Below are positions 18,060-27,322 of a stretch of 64,000 nt of DNA, one piece after another (the stretch's first letter is position 1; the number at the start of each line of letters is the position of its first letter). Source of the DNA: Bacteroidota bacterium (lineage in GTDB: Bacteria; Bacteroidota; Bacteroidia; Bacteroidales; NBLH01); assembly GCA_025361565.1 (NCBI GenBank), contig JANYKN010000116.1:410470-474469 (forward strand). Direction: 5' to 3'. The position numbers and the translations under genes were made by a program. The notes under the pieces were generated by a model. It made no database searches, was not told where the DNA came from, and saw only the letters and a list, made by a program, of their open reading frames with translations.

Positions 18060-18902
18060 TTAAATCGCTTTAACATCCTGATATGCTCCAGAGATAATGC
18101 CCAAAACATCATTAAAGGGAATACTTTCATCAATTGAAAATGTAATCAATTTCTTCTTTGTTTTAAATTGATGATATTCAGCACTATCCGTATAAATGAA
18201 ATTTCCATTTTTGTTTTCAATTTGATAGTGATCTTTACGGAAACTAATTTTCAGCCCAATGCTGTGCTTTATTTTGACTTTAGTTTTGTATTTTATTTTA
18301 CCTGATGAACCTCGTTTTGTAATATTTTTTTTAGCTATAAAGTCTGTAAATTCAAGTTGCAAAGCTGTTCCATCAGCCAACATAACCTCGGCCTCCAACC
18401 ATGGATAATTGTAAAACGAAGTTTTAACTTTTGGATATCCACTGTTATTGTTATCGGTAGTCTTAACTAATTTTTTATCGCTTATAGGTGGTGATGCGTC
18501 AAACTTAATCCTTGCTTTCGCATTTTCGTCTGATTCCTCTTTAAGCACAACCAGAAACGGCATTAAAAAAAGTCGCAGATGGTTGCCGATATCCAATCGT
18601 TTTAAAGTATTTAAATTTTTAATCTGGATTATTAAAAGTATGGTAAGTCCTACTAAAACAATAATGAAAGGAAGAAATCCAAAAGTTAGGAATAAGCTGA
18701 TAACCATTCCAATGATAATAAAAATCAAACCTATGCTTTTCTTACTCCTGCTTCGATCATTCAATTTGTCCATTTGTGCAATGGGTTGCATAAATTCGAT
18801 CCATCTCTTCATTTTAAATGAAGCATCAACGGTTTTTGACTGTACAAACTGGAGCTGCTCTTTATCGAGCGTCTTATAGATATTCAGAATTGGATTACTC
18901 AT
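18060..18902 (-). CDS. Two-helix membrane protein of unknown function
   Basis: The start is ATG 18902 (MSNPILNIY). A TTG at 18911 would add three residues. About 280 residues: an N-terminal helical part, two adjacent transmembrane helices near residues 55-90 (GLIFIIIGMVISLFLTFGFL, IIVLVGLTILLIIQ), then a soluble basic beta-rich domain of about 190 residues. I recognise no family. The stop of the GT4 gene at 18912 is only 9 bp upstream, so the two are probably translated from one mRNA, and the Cys-rich protein follows. Confidence 0.6.
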   Translation of the reverse strand: MSNPILNIYKTLDKEQLQFVQSKTVDASFKMKRWIEFMQPIAQMDKLNDRSRSKKSIGLIFIIIGMVISLFLTFGFLPFIIVLVGLTILLIIQIKNLNTLKRLDIGNHLRLFLMPFLVVLKEESDENAKARIKFDASPPISDKKLVKTTDNNNSGYPKVKTSFYNYPWLEAEVMLADGTALQLEFTDFIAKKNITKRGSSGKIKYKTKVKIKHSIGLKISFRKDHYQIENKNGNFIYTDSAEYHQFKTKKKLITFSIDESIPFNDVLGIISGAYQDVKAI

Positions 18903-18911
18903 AAAGTTCAA

Positions 18912-20072
18912 TTATTGATTATCAAATTTAGTCAATTTTGAATAAATATCATGTAATTCTTTTATTTTTTGAGGCCACGAAAAATTATTTTCGACTGTCA
19001 ATCTTCCTTTAATTCCCAAATTATTAGCATAATCAGGATAATCCAACATAAACCGGATAACCCTTGATAGTTCTGCAGGCCTGTCGGGACGGACCAACCT
19101 ACCATTTTCTTTATCAGTAATAATTTCACGCATCGAAGGTAAATCTGTTCCAACAACCGGTGTTTTCAATGCCATTGATTCAAATACTTTTAATGGGCTA
19201 AATCCTTGCAATAAATTCCGTTCAGTATCTTTCATTGGTGCAATCGAAAGCTTTGCGTGTTGCACCCAGTTGTATAATTCTTCTTTTGGAAGTTGGTATT
19301 TCCAAATAATATTTTGTTCTACATTCAGTTTTTCGGCCAGTTTTCGATATGGTTTTGAATAAGAAGGCCGGTTTGATGAACAAATTACCAGTTTTAAATC
19401 TTCAAAATCTTTTAATCCTGCAAAAGCCTTGATTAAATCATCAACACCTTGCCAATGTTGCAAAGCACCAAAATAAATAATATAATTTGCTGGTTTGTCG
19501 AGCACTTCAGCACATTCCATATCCAAATCTGCTCCGTTGCTGATTACCTGTATTTTTTCTTTAGGTATCTTTAATTTAATCAAATTAACTTTAATACTGT
19601 TTGAAGGACAAATAATCTGATTGCTGGATTGCAGGCAAAAATGCTCAAGATCTTTAATTTTCTGTAAGGTTTGCTTTGATAAAAAAGGATAACGATAAGG
19701 TAATTCAATCGACATCAAGGCATTGACTTCAAAAACGGTCTTGTATTTTCGTTCAGGAACCAGGATGGCTAATCCGCTCCAAATATCCCTAAAGTGAACC
19801 AATTCCAAGTTTTTCCGTTCTAAAATAAAAGCGGCTAATTGAATCCCAAAAGTTTCTGCTCTCAGTAAATAGTTTGGAATTAATTCATTAAAACGGAAAA
19901 TCTCAATGTTTTCCTCGTTCTGATAAATGGGTAAACGCTCATTTCCCAATACATACAAATAACCATTGCCAAAATATTCAAACAAGGCTTTCGACATATA
20001 GTGAATATGTGTTGCTGCCCCTTTTGAGGAAGGGTATAAATCGAAGGCTGCGTATAGAGATTTGTGTTCCAC
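18912..20072 (-). CDS. GT4-family glycosyltransferase
   Basis: 386 residues with a GTG start at 20072 (no ATG nearby fits). N-terminal AAFDLYPSSKGAATHIHYMSKAL is the acceptor-side GT-B start. YIIYFGALQHWQGVDDLIKAF opens the donor domain, and PLKVFESMALKTPVVGTDLPSM holds the E-x7-E-like nucleotide-sugar site. It probably glycosylates a surface glycan or lipid. It is followed within 9 bp by the two-helix membrane protein. It is distinct in sequence from the other GT4 gene at 16.5 kb, so this is not a recent duplication. Confidence 0.9.
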   Translation of the reverse strand: MEHKSLYAAFDLYPSSKGAATHIHYMSKALFEYFGNGYLYVLGNERLPIYQNEENIEIFRFNELIPNYLLRAETFGIQLAAFILERKNLELVHFRDIWSGLAILVPERKYKTVFEVNALMSIELPYRYPFLSKQTLQKIKDLEHFCLQSSNQIICPSNSIKVNLIKLKIPKEKIQVISNGADLDMECAEVLDKPANYIIYFGALQHWQGVDDLIKAFAGLKDFEDLKLVICSSNRPSYSKPYRKLAEKLNVEQNIIWKYQLPKEELYNWVQHAKLSIAPMKDTERNLLQGFSPLKVFESMALKTPVVGTDLPSMREIITDKENGRLVRPDRPAELSRVIRFMLDYPDYANNLGIKGRLTVENNFSWPQKIKELHDIYSKLTKFDNQ

Positions 20073-20198
20073 TGGGCTATTTAAAAGTTTATTTCTTGCT
20101 TTTGTATTGTTATTTTTTAAACGATTCTCTTTTGAAAAAGAAATTAGAAATTGGATATTAGAACTTAAAAACCAACTATATGAATTCTTATAATCTTC

Positions 20199-20894
20199 CT
20201 ATATTTTCCAACCAAAATACCCTTTCAACCAAGTAAAAAACACCACCAACAGCAAAGCTGGCAAAATATTGAATATTTTCATCTTTTTAATTTCTAGGAT
20301 ATTGAATCCAAGGCCAATAAGAAGAATGCCTCCCACAGCTGTCAATTCTGTAATCATAATTTCTGAAAAGAACTTACCTAAGTAGGTTGCAAATAGGGTT
20401 AAACCGCCCTGATATATCAATAAAGGAATTACCGAGAAACCAACGCCATAGCCCAAAGCAGATGATAATGCGATTGCTGCAAATCCATCCATTACCGATT
20501 TGGTAATTAATAATGTAGTATCACCTTTCATTCCTTCGTCAAATGCGCCTAATATAGTCATAGAACCCATGCAGAACAATAAAAATGCAGTAAGCATGCC
20601 TTCAGAAAATTTTTCACCACCTATTTTCAATTTATTTTTTAATTTTTCGCTTCCACTTTCAACCATTCTTTCTAAATCAACACCTTCGCCAATAATGGCG
20701 CCTATTACCAGACTGAAAACAATAATGAGAAAACTGCTCATTTTTAATGACATCATTATTCCCAATGCCAATGTAAACAAACCTGTGGCTTGAAAAACCG
20801 TTTTTATCAATTTTTCGGGCAATTTGGATTTAAGTAATACTCCTATTAAAGTACCAATTAGAATAGTGCCAATATTTACAAGGGTTCCAAACAT
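20199..20894 (-). CDS. DUF554 (YdfK-family) membrane protein
   Basis: 231 residues with about seven transmembrane helices. The N-terminus MFGTLVNIGTILIGTLIG and the glycine-rich GLFTLALGIMMSL and AILGAFDEGMKGDTTLL regions are typical of DUF554. Its function is unsettled; it is a likely inner-membrane transporter-like protein. It ends the run that starts with the kinase at 23.1 kb, with a 22-bp gap to the nucleotidyltransferase gene, so it may move or sense a product of that pathway. That is inference. Confidence 0.85.
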   Translation of the reverse strand: MFGTLVNIGTILIGTLIGVLLKSKLPEKLIKTVFQATGLFTLALGIMMSLKMSSFLIIVFSLVIGAIIGEGVDLERMVESGSEKLKNKLKIGGEKFSEGMLTAFLLFCMGSMTILGAFDEGMKGDTTLLITKSVMDGFAAIALSSALGYGVGFSVIPLLIYQGGLTLFATYLGKFFSEIMITELTAVGGILLIGLGFNILEIKKMKIFNILPALLLVVFFTWLKGYFGWKI

Positions 20895-20916
20895 ATTTTT
20901 TTGTCCAATATTTGAT

Positions 20917-21651
20917 TTATTTTAAAAAGTCCAAATCTTCCGTTTCATTAAATTCCAGAACATGCTCATATCTACCCAAATCAAACCATTTTGTATGACT
21001 ATGATCAAATGCTTTAATCGAATGATTTTTTGCCAACCGAAGATACACATCCATTATAGAAAATGCTCCGGTCTCCTCAATTAAATTAAATATTTTGGGA
21101 CTTAAAATATGTATTCCACTAAATGCCAAGGGTTTTAAGTTCCCAATTGGTTCCCTGCTAATTTTGCACTCTCTTGTTTGTACATTTCTCCATTCGCAAA
21201 GATTGTTTTCATCATCGAACAAAATTTGTCTGGTCGTTTCTCTTTCTTTTACAGCCAGGGTAACCATTGAATTATTCTTTTGATGAAATTCCACCATTTC
21301 ATTCAAATCAATATCCGAAAGAATATCAACATTATAAACCAAAAATGGATGATTGTCATCTAAAAACCATTTGGCATGCATAATACCGCCACCGGTTTCG
21401 AGCAACTGTTCGCTTTCGTCAGAAATTTGAATGTTGATTCCAAAATTTTGATTTATGGATAAAAAGTCAATAATCTGATCTGCAAAGTGATGTAAATTGA
21501 TAATCAAATCTTTAAATCCAAACTTGATTAGCCGTTTAATGATAATTTCCAGAAGTGGAACACCTTTAATTTCAACCAAGGCTTTGGGTTTATTGTTTGT
21601 TAATGGTTGTAAACGTGTGCCGTGGCCGGCAGCCAAAATCATTGCTTTCAT
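20917..21651 (-). CDS. Sugar-1-phosphate nucleotidyltransferase (MurU-like)
   Basis: 244 residues, ATG start. The nucleotide-binding motif AAGHGTRLQPLTNNKPKALVEI opens the Rossmann fold, LLETGGGI near residue 88 binds the sugar phosphate, and NVDIL supplies the metal-binding Asp. These features match MurU, the MurNAc-1-phosphate uridylyltransferase of the recycling pathway in Pseudomonas. The substrate is inferred from the adjacent AmgK-like gene (26-bp gap), not proved. A general NDP-sugar pyrophosphorylase is an alternative. Confidence 0.85.
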   Translation of the reverse strand: MKAMILAAGHGTRLQPLTNNKPKALVEIKGVPLLEIIIKRLIKFGFKDLIINLHHFADQIIDFLSINQNFGINIQISDESEQLLETGGGIMHAKWFLDDNHPFLVYNVDILSDIDLNEMVEFHQKNNSMVTLAVKERETTRQILFDDENNLCEWRNVQTRECKISREPIGNLKPLAFSGIHILSPKIFNLIEETGAFSIMDVYLRLAKNHSIKAFDHSHTKWFDLGRYEHVLEFNETEDLDFLK

Positions 21652-21677
21652 TGATATCTTAAAATTTTAAAGGTATT

Positions 21678-23123
21678 CTAATGATAAATAAGTCCTTGCT
21701 CCCTGTGATTCAAAACAATATCCACGTTGTATTTCTCTTTCAGGTGTTTCGAGAGTTGCTCAGCCGAATAAACCGAACGATGCTGGCCACCAGTACAACC
21801 AAACGAAACCATTAAATTAGTAAAACCACGACTGATGTATTTTTCAACCGAATTATCTACTAAATTAAACACATGTTTTAGAAATTGAGTCATCTCCTCT
21901 TCCTTTTCGAAAAATTCAATCACTTCTGCATCTCTACCTGTCGATTTCAAGTATTTGTCATATCTACCAGGATTGTGAACAGACCTGCAATCAAAAACAA
22001 AACCACCACCATTGCCTGATTCGTCAACAGGCAGTCCTTTTTTATACGAAAAACTGTAAATTTGTACTTTGAGTTTTTTTTCCTGATTCTTAAATTTCGC
22101 TAATTCTTCAGATTTGGTCAGCTTATGTAGTACGCTCCAAAGTTCAGGAAGTTCAACTGGCATATTTCCTGTTTGAAGCAAATATTCCAGATTTTGTATG
22201 GCATAAGGAATGCTTTGTAAAAAATGAGTTTTCTTTTCATAAAAACCTCTAAATCCATAGGCTCCCATGGCTTGCATAATTCTTATCAAGGCATATCCCA
22301 AATAAAAATCGTTAAATTTATTCGAATCTTGTAACTGATAATCTTTTATTTTTTCTACAAAAAAGTTTTTAAGCTCGTTTCTGATTTCTTGCGGAATATC
22401 AGCTTTTGAATCGTACAATAATGAGGCTAAATCGTATTGTAAAGCACCCTTTCTACCGCCCTGATAATCAATAAAATAAGGCCTATTATCCTTTATCATT
22501 ACATTTCGGGACTGGAAATCGCGATACAAAAAATAATTGCAATCTGCTTCGAGCAAATAATCGGTGAACTTCTGAAAATCATTTTCCAACTCTTGCTCAT
22601 CAAAAGGAATTTTTGCCAATTTCAGGAAATAATATTTGAAATAATTCAAATCCCACATCATGGATTGTTTGTCGAATGCAGCGCGGGGATAACAGAAGGA
22701 ATAATCAAAACCAACAGAACCCAATATTTGAAACTTCAGCAACTCATCCAGTACTTTTTTATACATTTCAGTAAGCTCATCAGGAAATTCAATTCCGGTG
22801 CGCTTTTCAGATAACATCGAATATAGTGTAACATCTCCTAAATCTTCTTGCAGATAAATATCATTATCTAAATCTTCGGCATAAATTACAGGCACAGAAA
22901 GATTTTTGGAATAAAAATGCTTTGAAAATTCAATAAATGCACGATTCTCTTTTTTATCCTGATTAAAAACGCCAATCACTTTTTGTGTTTTTGAATAAAG
23001 CCTGTAATACTTTCGGCTGGAACCTGACTCTGGCAGTGCTTCTGTTTTTTCAATTTCTTCACCACACCAGGTTAAAAATAATTCCTTAATTTTATCTTCT
23101 ATCTTTTTTTCCAATTCTTTCAT
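21678..23123 (-). CDS. AmgK-like sugar kinase fused to a RapZ C-terminal domain
   Basis: 481 residues. Residues about 20-340 form an aminoglycoside-phosphotransferase-like kinase: SGSSRKYYRLY (phosphate loop), YRDFQSRNVM (catalytic Asp loop) and FIDYQGGRKG (metal Asp). Residues about 350-481 match the C-terminal domain of the RNase adaptor RapZ: FDCRSVHNPGRYDKYLKSTGRD and SFGCTGGQHRSVYSAEQL, ending NHREQ. The RapZ C-terminal domain binds glucosamine-6-phosphate in E. coli; here the RapZ ATPase half is absent. With the MurU-like enzyme next to it (26 bp), the likely role is phosphorylation of a cell-wall amino sugar. The fusion suggests built-in sugar-phosphate sensing. Confidence 0.88.
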   Translation of the reverse strand: MKELEKKIEDKIKELFLTWCGEEIEKTEALPESGSSRKYYRLYSKTQKVIGVFNQDKKENRAFIEFSKHFYSKNLSVPVIYAEDLDNDIYLQEDLGDVTLYSMLSEKRTGIEFPDELTEMYKKVLDELLKFQILGSVGFDYSFCYPRAAFDKQSMMWDLNYFKYYFLKLAKIPFDEQELENDFQKFTDYLLEADCNYFLYRDFQSRNVMIKDNRPYFIDYQGGRKGALQYDLASLLYDSKADIPQEIRNELKNFFVEKIKDYQLQDSNKFNDFYLGYALIRIMQAMGAYGFRGFYEKKTHFLQSIPYAIQNLEYLLQTGNMPVELPELWSVLHKLTKSEELAKFKNQEKKLKVQIYSFSYKKGLPVDESGNGGGFVFDCRSVHNPGRYDKYLKSTGRDAEVIEFFEKEEEMTQFLKHVFNLVDNSVEKYISRGFTNLMVSFGCTGGQHRSVYSAEQLSKHLKEKYNVDIVLNHREQGLIYH

Positions 23124-23258
23124 TTTTTATGTTGGATTTAATGAATTATCCATCGTCGCAAATGTAAAAAAACAATCCTGAATTTTCATTTTACCTGAAT
23201 GAAAGAACGAAGATTAAAATAAAATTGTATCTTTAAAATCATATCTAAATTAAAAATT

Positions 23259-24104
23259 ATGTTTCAAACAGACTTATTAAAAGATAAAGTAATTCTGGTT
23301 ACCGGTGGTGGAACAGGACTTGGAAAATCAATGGCAACAAGATTTTCAGAGCTTGGGGCCAAAATTATTATATGTAGCCGAAAAATGGATGTGCTACAAA
23401 AAACGGCTGAAGAAATAAATCAAAAGACAGGAAATGAAGTCTTTCCTTTTCAATTGGATGTAAGGAAACCCGATGAAATTGAAAAAATGATTGAACTTTT
23501 GGATCAAAAATATGGCAAAATCGATGTGCTTTTGAACAATGCCGCAGGTAATTTCATTAGCCCAACTGAAAGGCTTAGCTACAAAGCATTTGATACCGTT
23601 GTTGATATTGTTTTGCGCGGCACTTACTATTTTAGCCTAGCGATGGGGAAATACTGGATTGCAAAAAAAACACCTGGCAATATTCTAAGTATTGTTACCA
23701 CTTATGCAAGCACAGGTTCAGGCTACGTGGTACCATCTGCCATTAGTAAAGCAGGTGTTTTAAACCTAACCCGCTCATTGGCTGCCGAATGGGGGAAATA
23801 CGGAATACGCTTAAACGCTATTGCTCCTGGTCCATTTCCAACCAAAGGTGCATGGGAACGCTTGTTTCCAGATCCTAAATTTGCCGAAAAACTAATTAAC
23901 AGAATCCCTTTAAAACGAACCGGCGAACACATAGAGTTGGCAAACCTTGCAACTTATTTAATTTCAGATGCTTCGGCTTACATTACAGGCGATGTAATTA
24001 CTATTGATGGTGGCGAATGGCTTGCTGGTGCAGGCGAATTCAATTTTTTAGATGTAGTAAAACCTGAAGAATGGGATTTTATTGAAAAAACGATGAAACG
24101 ATAA
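23259..24104 (+). CDS. SDR family oxidoreductase, 2,4-dienoyl-CoA reductase-like
   Basis: 281 residues with the TGGGTGLG dinucleotide motif (near residue 16) and NNAAGNF. The region where most SDRs have Y-x3-K reads S-A-I-S-K, so the usual tyrosine is absent while Lys is kept; this is a known feature of the dienoyl-CoA reductase (DECR) branch, supported by the downstream LAAEWGKYGIRLNAIAPGPFPT. It likely reduces 2,4-dienoyl-CoA in unsaturated fatty acid beta-oxidation with NADPH. The gene stands alone and ends before a strong terminator. Confidence 0.88.
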   Translation: MFQTDLLKDKVILVTGGGTGLGKSMATRFSELGAKIIICSRKMDVLQKTAEEINQKTGNEVFPFQLDVRKPDEIEKMIELLDQKYGKIDVLLNNAAGNFISPTERLSYKAFDTVVDIVLRGTYYFSLAMGKYWIAKKTPGNILSIVTTYASTGSGYVVPSAISKAGVLNLTRSLAAEWGKYGIRLNAIAPGPFPTKGAWERLFPDPKFAEKLINRIPLKRTGEHIELANLATYLISDASAYITGDVITIDGGEWLAGAGEFNFLDVVKPEEWDFIEKTMKR

Positions 24105-24121
24105 GGTCATTGATTTTGAAT

Positions 24122-24162
24122 ATATTTTCCGGAAGATTTTTTTACTTTCGGAAAATATTTTT
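24122..24162. terminator. Bidirectional terminator after the SDR gene
   Basis: A 14-bp stem (24122-24135 with 24145-24158, one G-T wobble) with a 9-nt loop of mostly T and T-rich flanks on both strands. It lies between the SDR gene (plus) and the convergent lipoprotein gene (minus) and can serve both. Confidence 0.85.
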
Positions 24163-24174
24163 AAAATATAGTAC

Positions 24175-24702
24175 TTAATCCTTTTTTATGCTGTCTTGTA
24201 ACTCATTTCCTTTCATCAACTCAACAAACAACCTCACTTTTTCATTCGGTACCGTACAAGATAAATGATATTGCATAATTTTCCACTTTTTTTCATCATT
24301 CAACTTTAATACTCCTGATGAACGGCAAACACCCATCCAAGTATCCAACGTTTCGTTGAACCATGCAATTTTTCCATCATCCGCAACATACACTTTTCGT
24401 TCTCTTGTTTTAAATGACCATGCTTTTCCTTTTTTAAAATATGGCATGGCATAAGTGTAAAATTCTTGCTTTGTCCAGCGCTCTGTTGTATCTGTGCCTA
24501 TATATATTGAATTGGAATCGAGATAATCGAAAAAGCTGGTATCGGCAACCGAAGCTGCCAGATGCCAATTATTCATCAATTGATTTATCTTTTCGGTTTC
24601 TTTTTTGGTATCTATTTTTGAATTGCATGAAATAAACACTACAACTAGCAAAATAATACTAAAACTCAAAATACGAGTAAAATTTTCACGTTTCATCTCC
24701 AT
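24175..24702 (-). CDS. Lipoprotein with a SnoaL/DUF4440-like (NTF2-fold) domain
   Basis: 175 residues, ATG start. The signal peptide ends ILLVVVFISCNSK (lipobox Cys near residue 26). The mature part, about 140 residues, has the small alpha+beta cone pattern of the NTF2/DUF4440 superfamily: an N-terminal helix with NQLMNNWHLAASVADTSFFDYL, then strands with GTDTTERWTKQEF and WKIMQYHLSC. Its role is unknown; such proteins act as enzymes or ligand carriers. It is 2 bp from the MCE gene. Confidence 0.75.
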   Translation of the reverse strand: MEMKRENFTRILSFSIILLVVVFISCNSKIDTKKETEKINQLMNNWHLAASVADTSFFDYLDSNSIYIGTDTTERWTKQEFYTYAMPYFKKGKAWSFKTRERKVYVADDGKIAWFNETLDTWMGVCRSSGVLKLNDEKKWKIMQYHLSCTVPNEKVRLFVELMKGNELQDSIKKD

Positions 24703-24704
24703 CT

Positions 24705-25751
24705 TTATTTCTCTTCTATTTCTGCATCCGAAGTTTTAGCTTCACCTTTTTTCTTTTTTGCTTTTTTATCGTTTGGATCAGTTACATAAATGGTTTTTCC
24801 AACATCTAAAACCGAAAAATGAACATATCGTTTTGGGTTTTCGTGCATGTCGCGCATCAATCGGCTCAAATGATAGGAAGCATTCTCAATATTGCGGTAA
24901 AGCGTGTCATTATGAACAAGCTGGCCTATAGAACCTTGTCCGCTATTAATTTTAGCAAGTATTTGGTTAAATTGCAATAAGGCTGAATCAGCTTTACCCA
25001 AGGTGGATGCTATATCGGCTTTGGCAAGTGAATCACTGATGTTTGCAAAATTTTTAATGATGGTGCTTATTTTTTCATCATTGTTTTTCAGATTTGCAGT
25101 AATAGCTTCTACATTGCTGAATATCAATGCCAACTTACTTTTTTCGGTTGTCATGATGGTATCTAAAGTAAATGTAGTCTTTTCAAGATTGGCAATGGTG
25201 TTTTTTATACTTGCAAAAGTGTTTCTCAAATCTTCCTGGGTTTTTTTATTAAAAATTTCACGAACAATAATAATGGCTGAATCCAAGGATGAAATCAAGC
25301 TTTCAGCTTTTCGCTTAAGAGGTGCAATTTCCATATTAACTTGCTCAACAAGACCACCTTCAACCGCGGCAACCAATGTATCGCCATCTTTTTGATAACC
25401 TTCTCCTTTTCCTCTCAAAATCCGTATGGCCCTGGTTCCCATAATATCCTGGCTGAAAACCTGTGCAACCGATCCCTTAACTAATTTAAATTTTTCGTCA
25501 ATCATAAATGAAACTCTAAATTTATCAGTAGTATCAGGAATATATTCAATTGCAATAACTTGTCCTGCATGATATCCATTGATCAACACAGCATTAGAAA
25601 CACTTATGCCATTTACATCGTTATAGATTACATAATAAGTGTTTTCGTGTTTTAGCAAATTCTTTCCTTTCAAATAACCCATTCCCCAAATCAGCAAAAC
25701 AATGGCAACAGTAACCAATATGCCTATTCTCGTAATTTTAGATGCACTCAT
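24705..25751 (-). CDS. MCE (MlaD-family) phospholipid transport protein
   Basis: 348 residues, ATG start. An N-terminal transmembrane anchor (RIGILVTVAIVLLIWGMGY) leads into one MCE domain (VNGISVSNAVLINGYHAGQVIAI), then a long helical tail (about residues 140-300) rich in Lys, Asn and Ser. MCE proteins form hexameric rings that move phospholipids between inner and outer membranes. The tail probably forms the tunnel. The gene directly follows the amidase, a conserved pairing in this phylum, and precedes a lipoprotein gene by 2 bp. Confidence 0.9.
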   Translation of the reverse strand: MSASKITRIGILVTVAIVLLIWGMGYLKGKNLLKHENTYYVIYNDVNGISVSNAVLINGYHAGQVIAIEYIPDTTDKFRVSFMIDEKFKLVKGSVAQVFSQDIMGTRAIRILRGKGEGYQKDGDTLVAAVEGGLVEQVNMEIAPLKRKAESLISSLDSAIIIVREIFNKKTQEDLRNTFASIKNTIANLEKTTFTLDTIMTTEKSKLALIFSNVEAITANLKNNDEKISTIIKNFANISDSLAKADIASTLGKADSALLQFNQILAKINSGQGSIGQLVHNDTLYRNIENASYHLSRLMRDMHENPKRYVHFSVLDVGKTIYVTDPNDKKAKKKKGEAKTSDAEIEEK

Positions 25752-25966
25752 TTGATTGTTTATAAATTATTTTTATTCAGGCTTCAAATTTAAAACATTA
25801 ATTTGCAGATTATAACAAACCCCCAATATATTATTGAAATAAATCATAACATAACACAGATATTCAATTAGTTAATAAATATATTTTCTTTAAATTATTG
25901 ACTATAGAATTAAATTATCTCAATAATAAACTAAAAAAATCATACCAGAAATGAAACTTAACACTT

Positions 25967-27121
25967 TCATTCTCTTCCAATTTCTTTCATTGCTTCTTTA
26001 ATCGTTATCCGTTCATCGTTTTTAAAAGCGACAATAAATGCATCAGGTATTTTTTCCCTGATTTCGGTCTGGACTTTAATAATTTCGGTAAAATCAGTTG
26101 ATTCTCCAACATAATATTTATAAATTCCTTCAAATTTATATTCTTTAACCTCCGGATAACCAGCCACTTTAACTGAACCCTTTTTAATTTTATCAACCGA
26201 TGATTTTATCTGAACCCTAAATACCACGCCATGTTCATCCTTATCCACTTTATTTGTGGTTATAGCGTTTGTATTTGTATTGTATGTCAAACTTGTTTTT
26301 TCAATATCCGTTTTATACTTTTTAACAGCCCTGTAAATTGCAGAAGCAATAATAGATTGCCCTTCATCCGAAATCAGATATTTTTCCTCATCGGCATTGC
26401 TTATAAATCCGGTTTCGACCAATATGGCGGGCATAGTCGCAGTCCAAAGAACAACCAAGCCTGCTTGTTTAACCCCGATATCTTTTCTCCCGGCTCTGTC
26501 GCGCAATTGATCCTGGACCATAGCTGCCAAATCCAAACTTTGTTCAAGGTGTGCATTTTGCAATAAACTGAGCATAATATATGATTCAGGAGAATTGGGA
26601 TCAAAACCGTTATAATTCTCCTTGTATCCTTCTTCTTTTAATATTACCGCATTTTCCAATTTTGCAACTTCAAGATTGTCTTCCGATTTATGCAAACCCA
26701 TTACATAAGATGAAGTGCCATAAGGTTTTGAGTTGGTATGTGAATTAACATGAATGGAGATAAAAATATCGGCCTTATTCTTGTTTGCTACTTCTGCCCT
26801 TTTAAACAATTCAATAAACTCATCTTTTTTTCGTGTATAAATTACCTTTACGCCTTTTAAATTTTGTTCAATATAATCGCCAACTTTTAAGGCAATTGAC
26901 AAGGTTATATTCTTTTCCTGCGATTTTTTGCCAATTGCGCCCGGGTCCTTTCCTCCATGGCCGGCATCAATAACAATAGTTTTTAATTTATATTGTGCAT
27001 AGGTTGTTTTTGGATAAACTGTAAATAACAAAATACAAATGACACCTAAAATCATCGATTTTGACTGTTGCCTCAAGGAATTGATAATTATATATTTACT
27101 AAATTGGATTATCATAATCAT
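25967..27121 (-). CDS. N-acetylmuramoyl-L-alanine amidase (Amidase_3)
   Basis: 384 residues. The catalytic domain starts near residue 48 with VIDAGHGGKDPGAIG (first zinc His), continues with SIHVNSH (second zinc His), and ends PAILVETGFISNADEE, where Glu is catalytic. It cleaves the MurNAc to L-Ala bond of peptidoglycan during division or remodelling. The C-terminal 110 residues form an additional domain. The signal-peptide region is ambiguous: ATG 27121 or ATG 27055 (MILGVICILLF). It is divergent from lptD, sharing about 200 bp. Confidence 0.92.
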   Translation of the reverse strand: MIMIIQFSKYIIINSLRQQSKSMILGVICILLFTVYPKTTYAQYKLKTIVIDAGHGGKDPGAIGKKSQEKNITLSIALKVGDYIEQNLKGVKVIYTRKKDEFIELFKRAEVANKNKADIFISIHVNSHTNSKPYGTSSYVMGLHKSEDNLEVAKLENAVILKEEGYKENYNGFDPNSPESYIMLSLLQNAHLEQSLDLAAMVQDQLRDRAGRKDIGVKQAGLVVLWTATMPAILVETGFISNADEEKYLISDEGQSIIASAIYRAVKKYKTDIEKTSLTYNTNTNAITTNKVDKDEHGVVFRVQIKSSVDKIKKGSVKVAGYPEVKEYKFEGIYKYYVGESTDFTEIIKVQTEIREKIPDAFIVAFKNDERITIKEAMKEIGRE

Positions 27122-27270
27122 AAAATGAATTTTATTTATGGTCTGCTCCTATTCAAAAAAGCAATGAAACCCAGGATAAAAACAAAGATCGTCACTTATT
27201 GAATATCAGATATTTATATATTTTTAACAGTTTTCATAATTCGAACTTCTATTTTTTTGTCAAATTTGTA

Positions 27271-27278
27271 TAGCTTTG
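27271..27278 (+). promoter_or_regulatory. Candidate -7 box of the lptD promoter
   Basis: TAGCTTTG matches TAnnTTTG exactly and lies 44 bp before the TTG at 27323. A start near 27285 would exclude the upstream TTG at 27257 as the translation start. No clear -33 box is visible. Confidence 0.45.
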
Positions 27279-27322
27279 AGGCCTTAAAATTAAATGAACA
27301 AACAAATATAGTACATAGTAAT

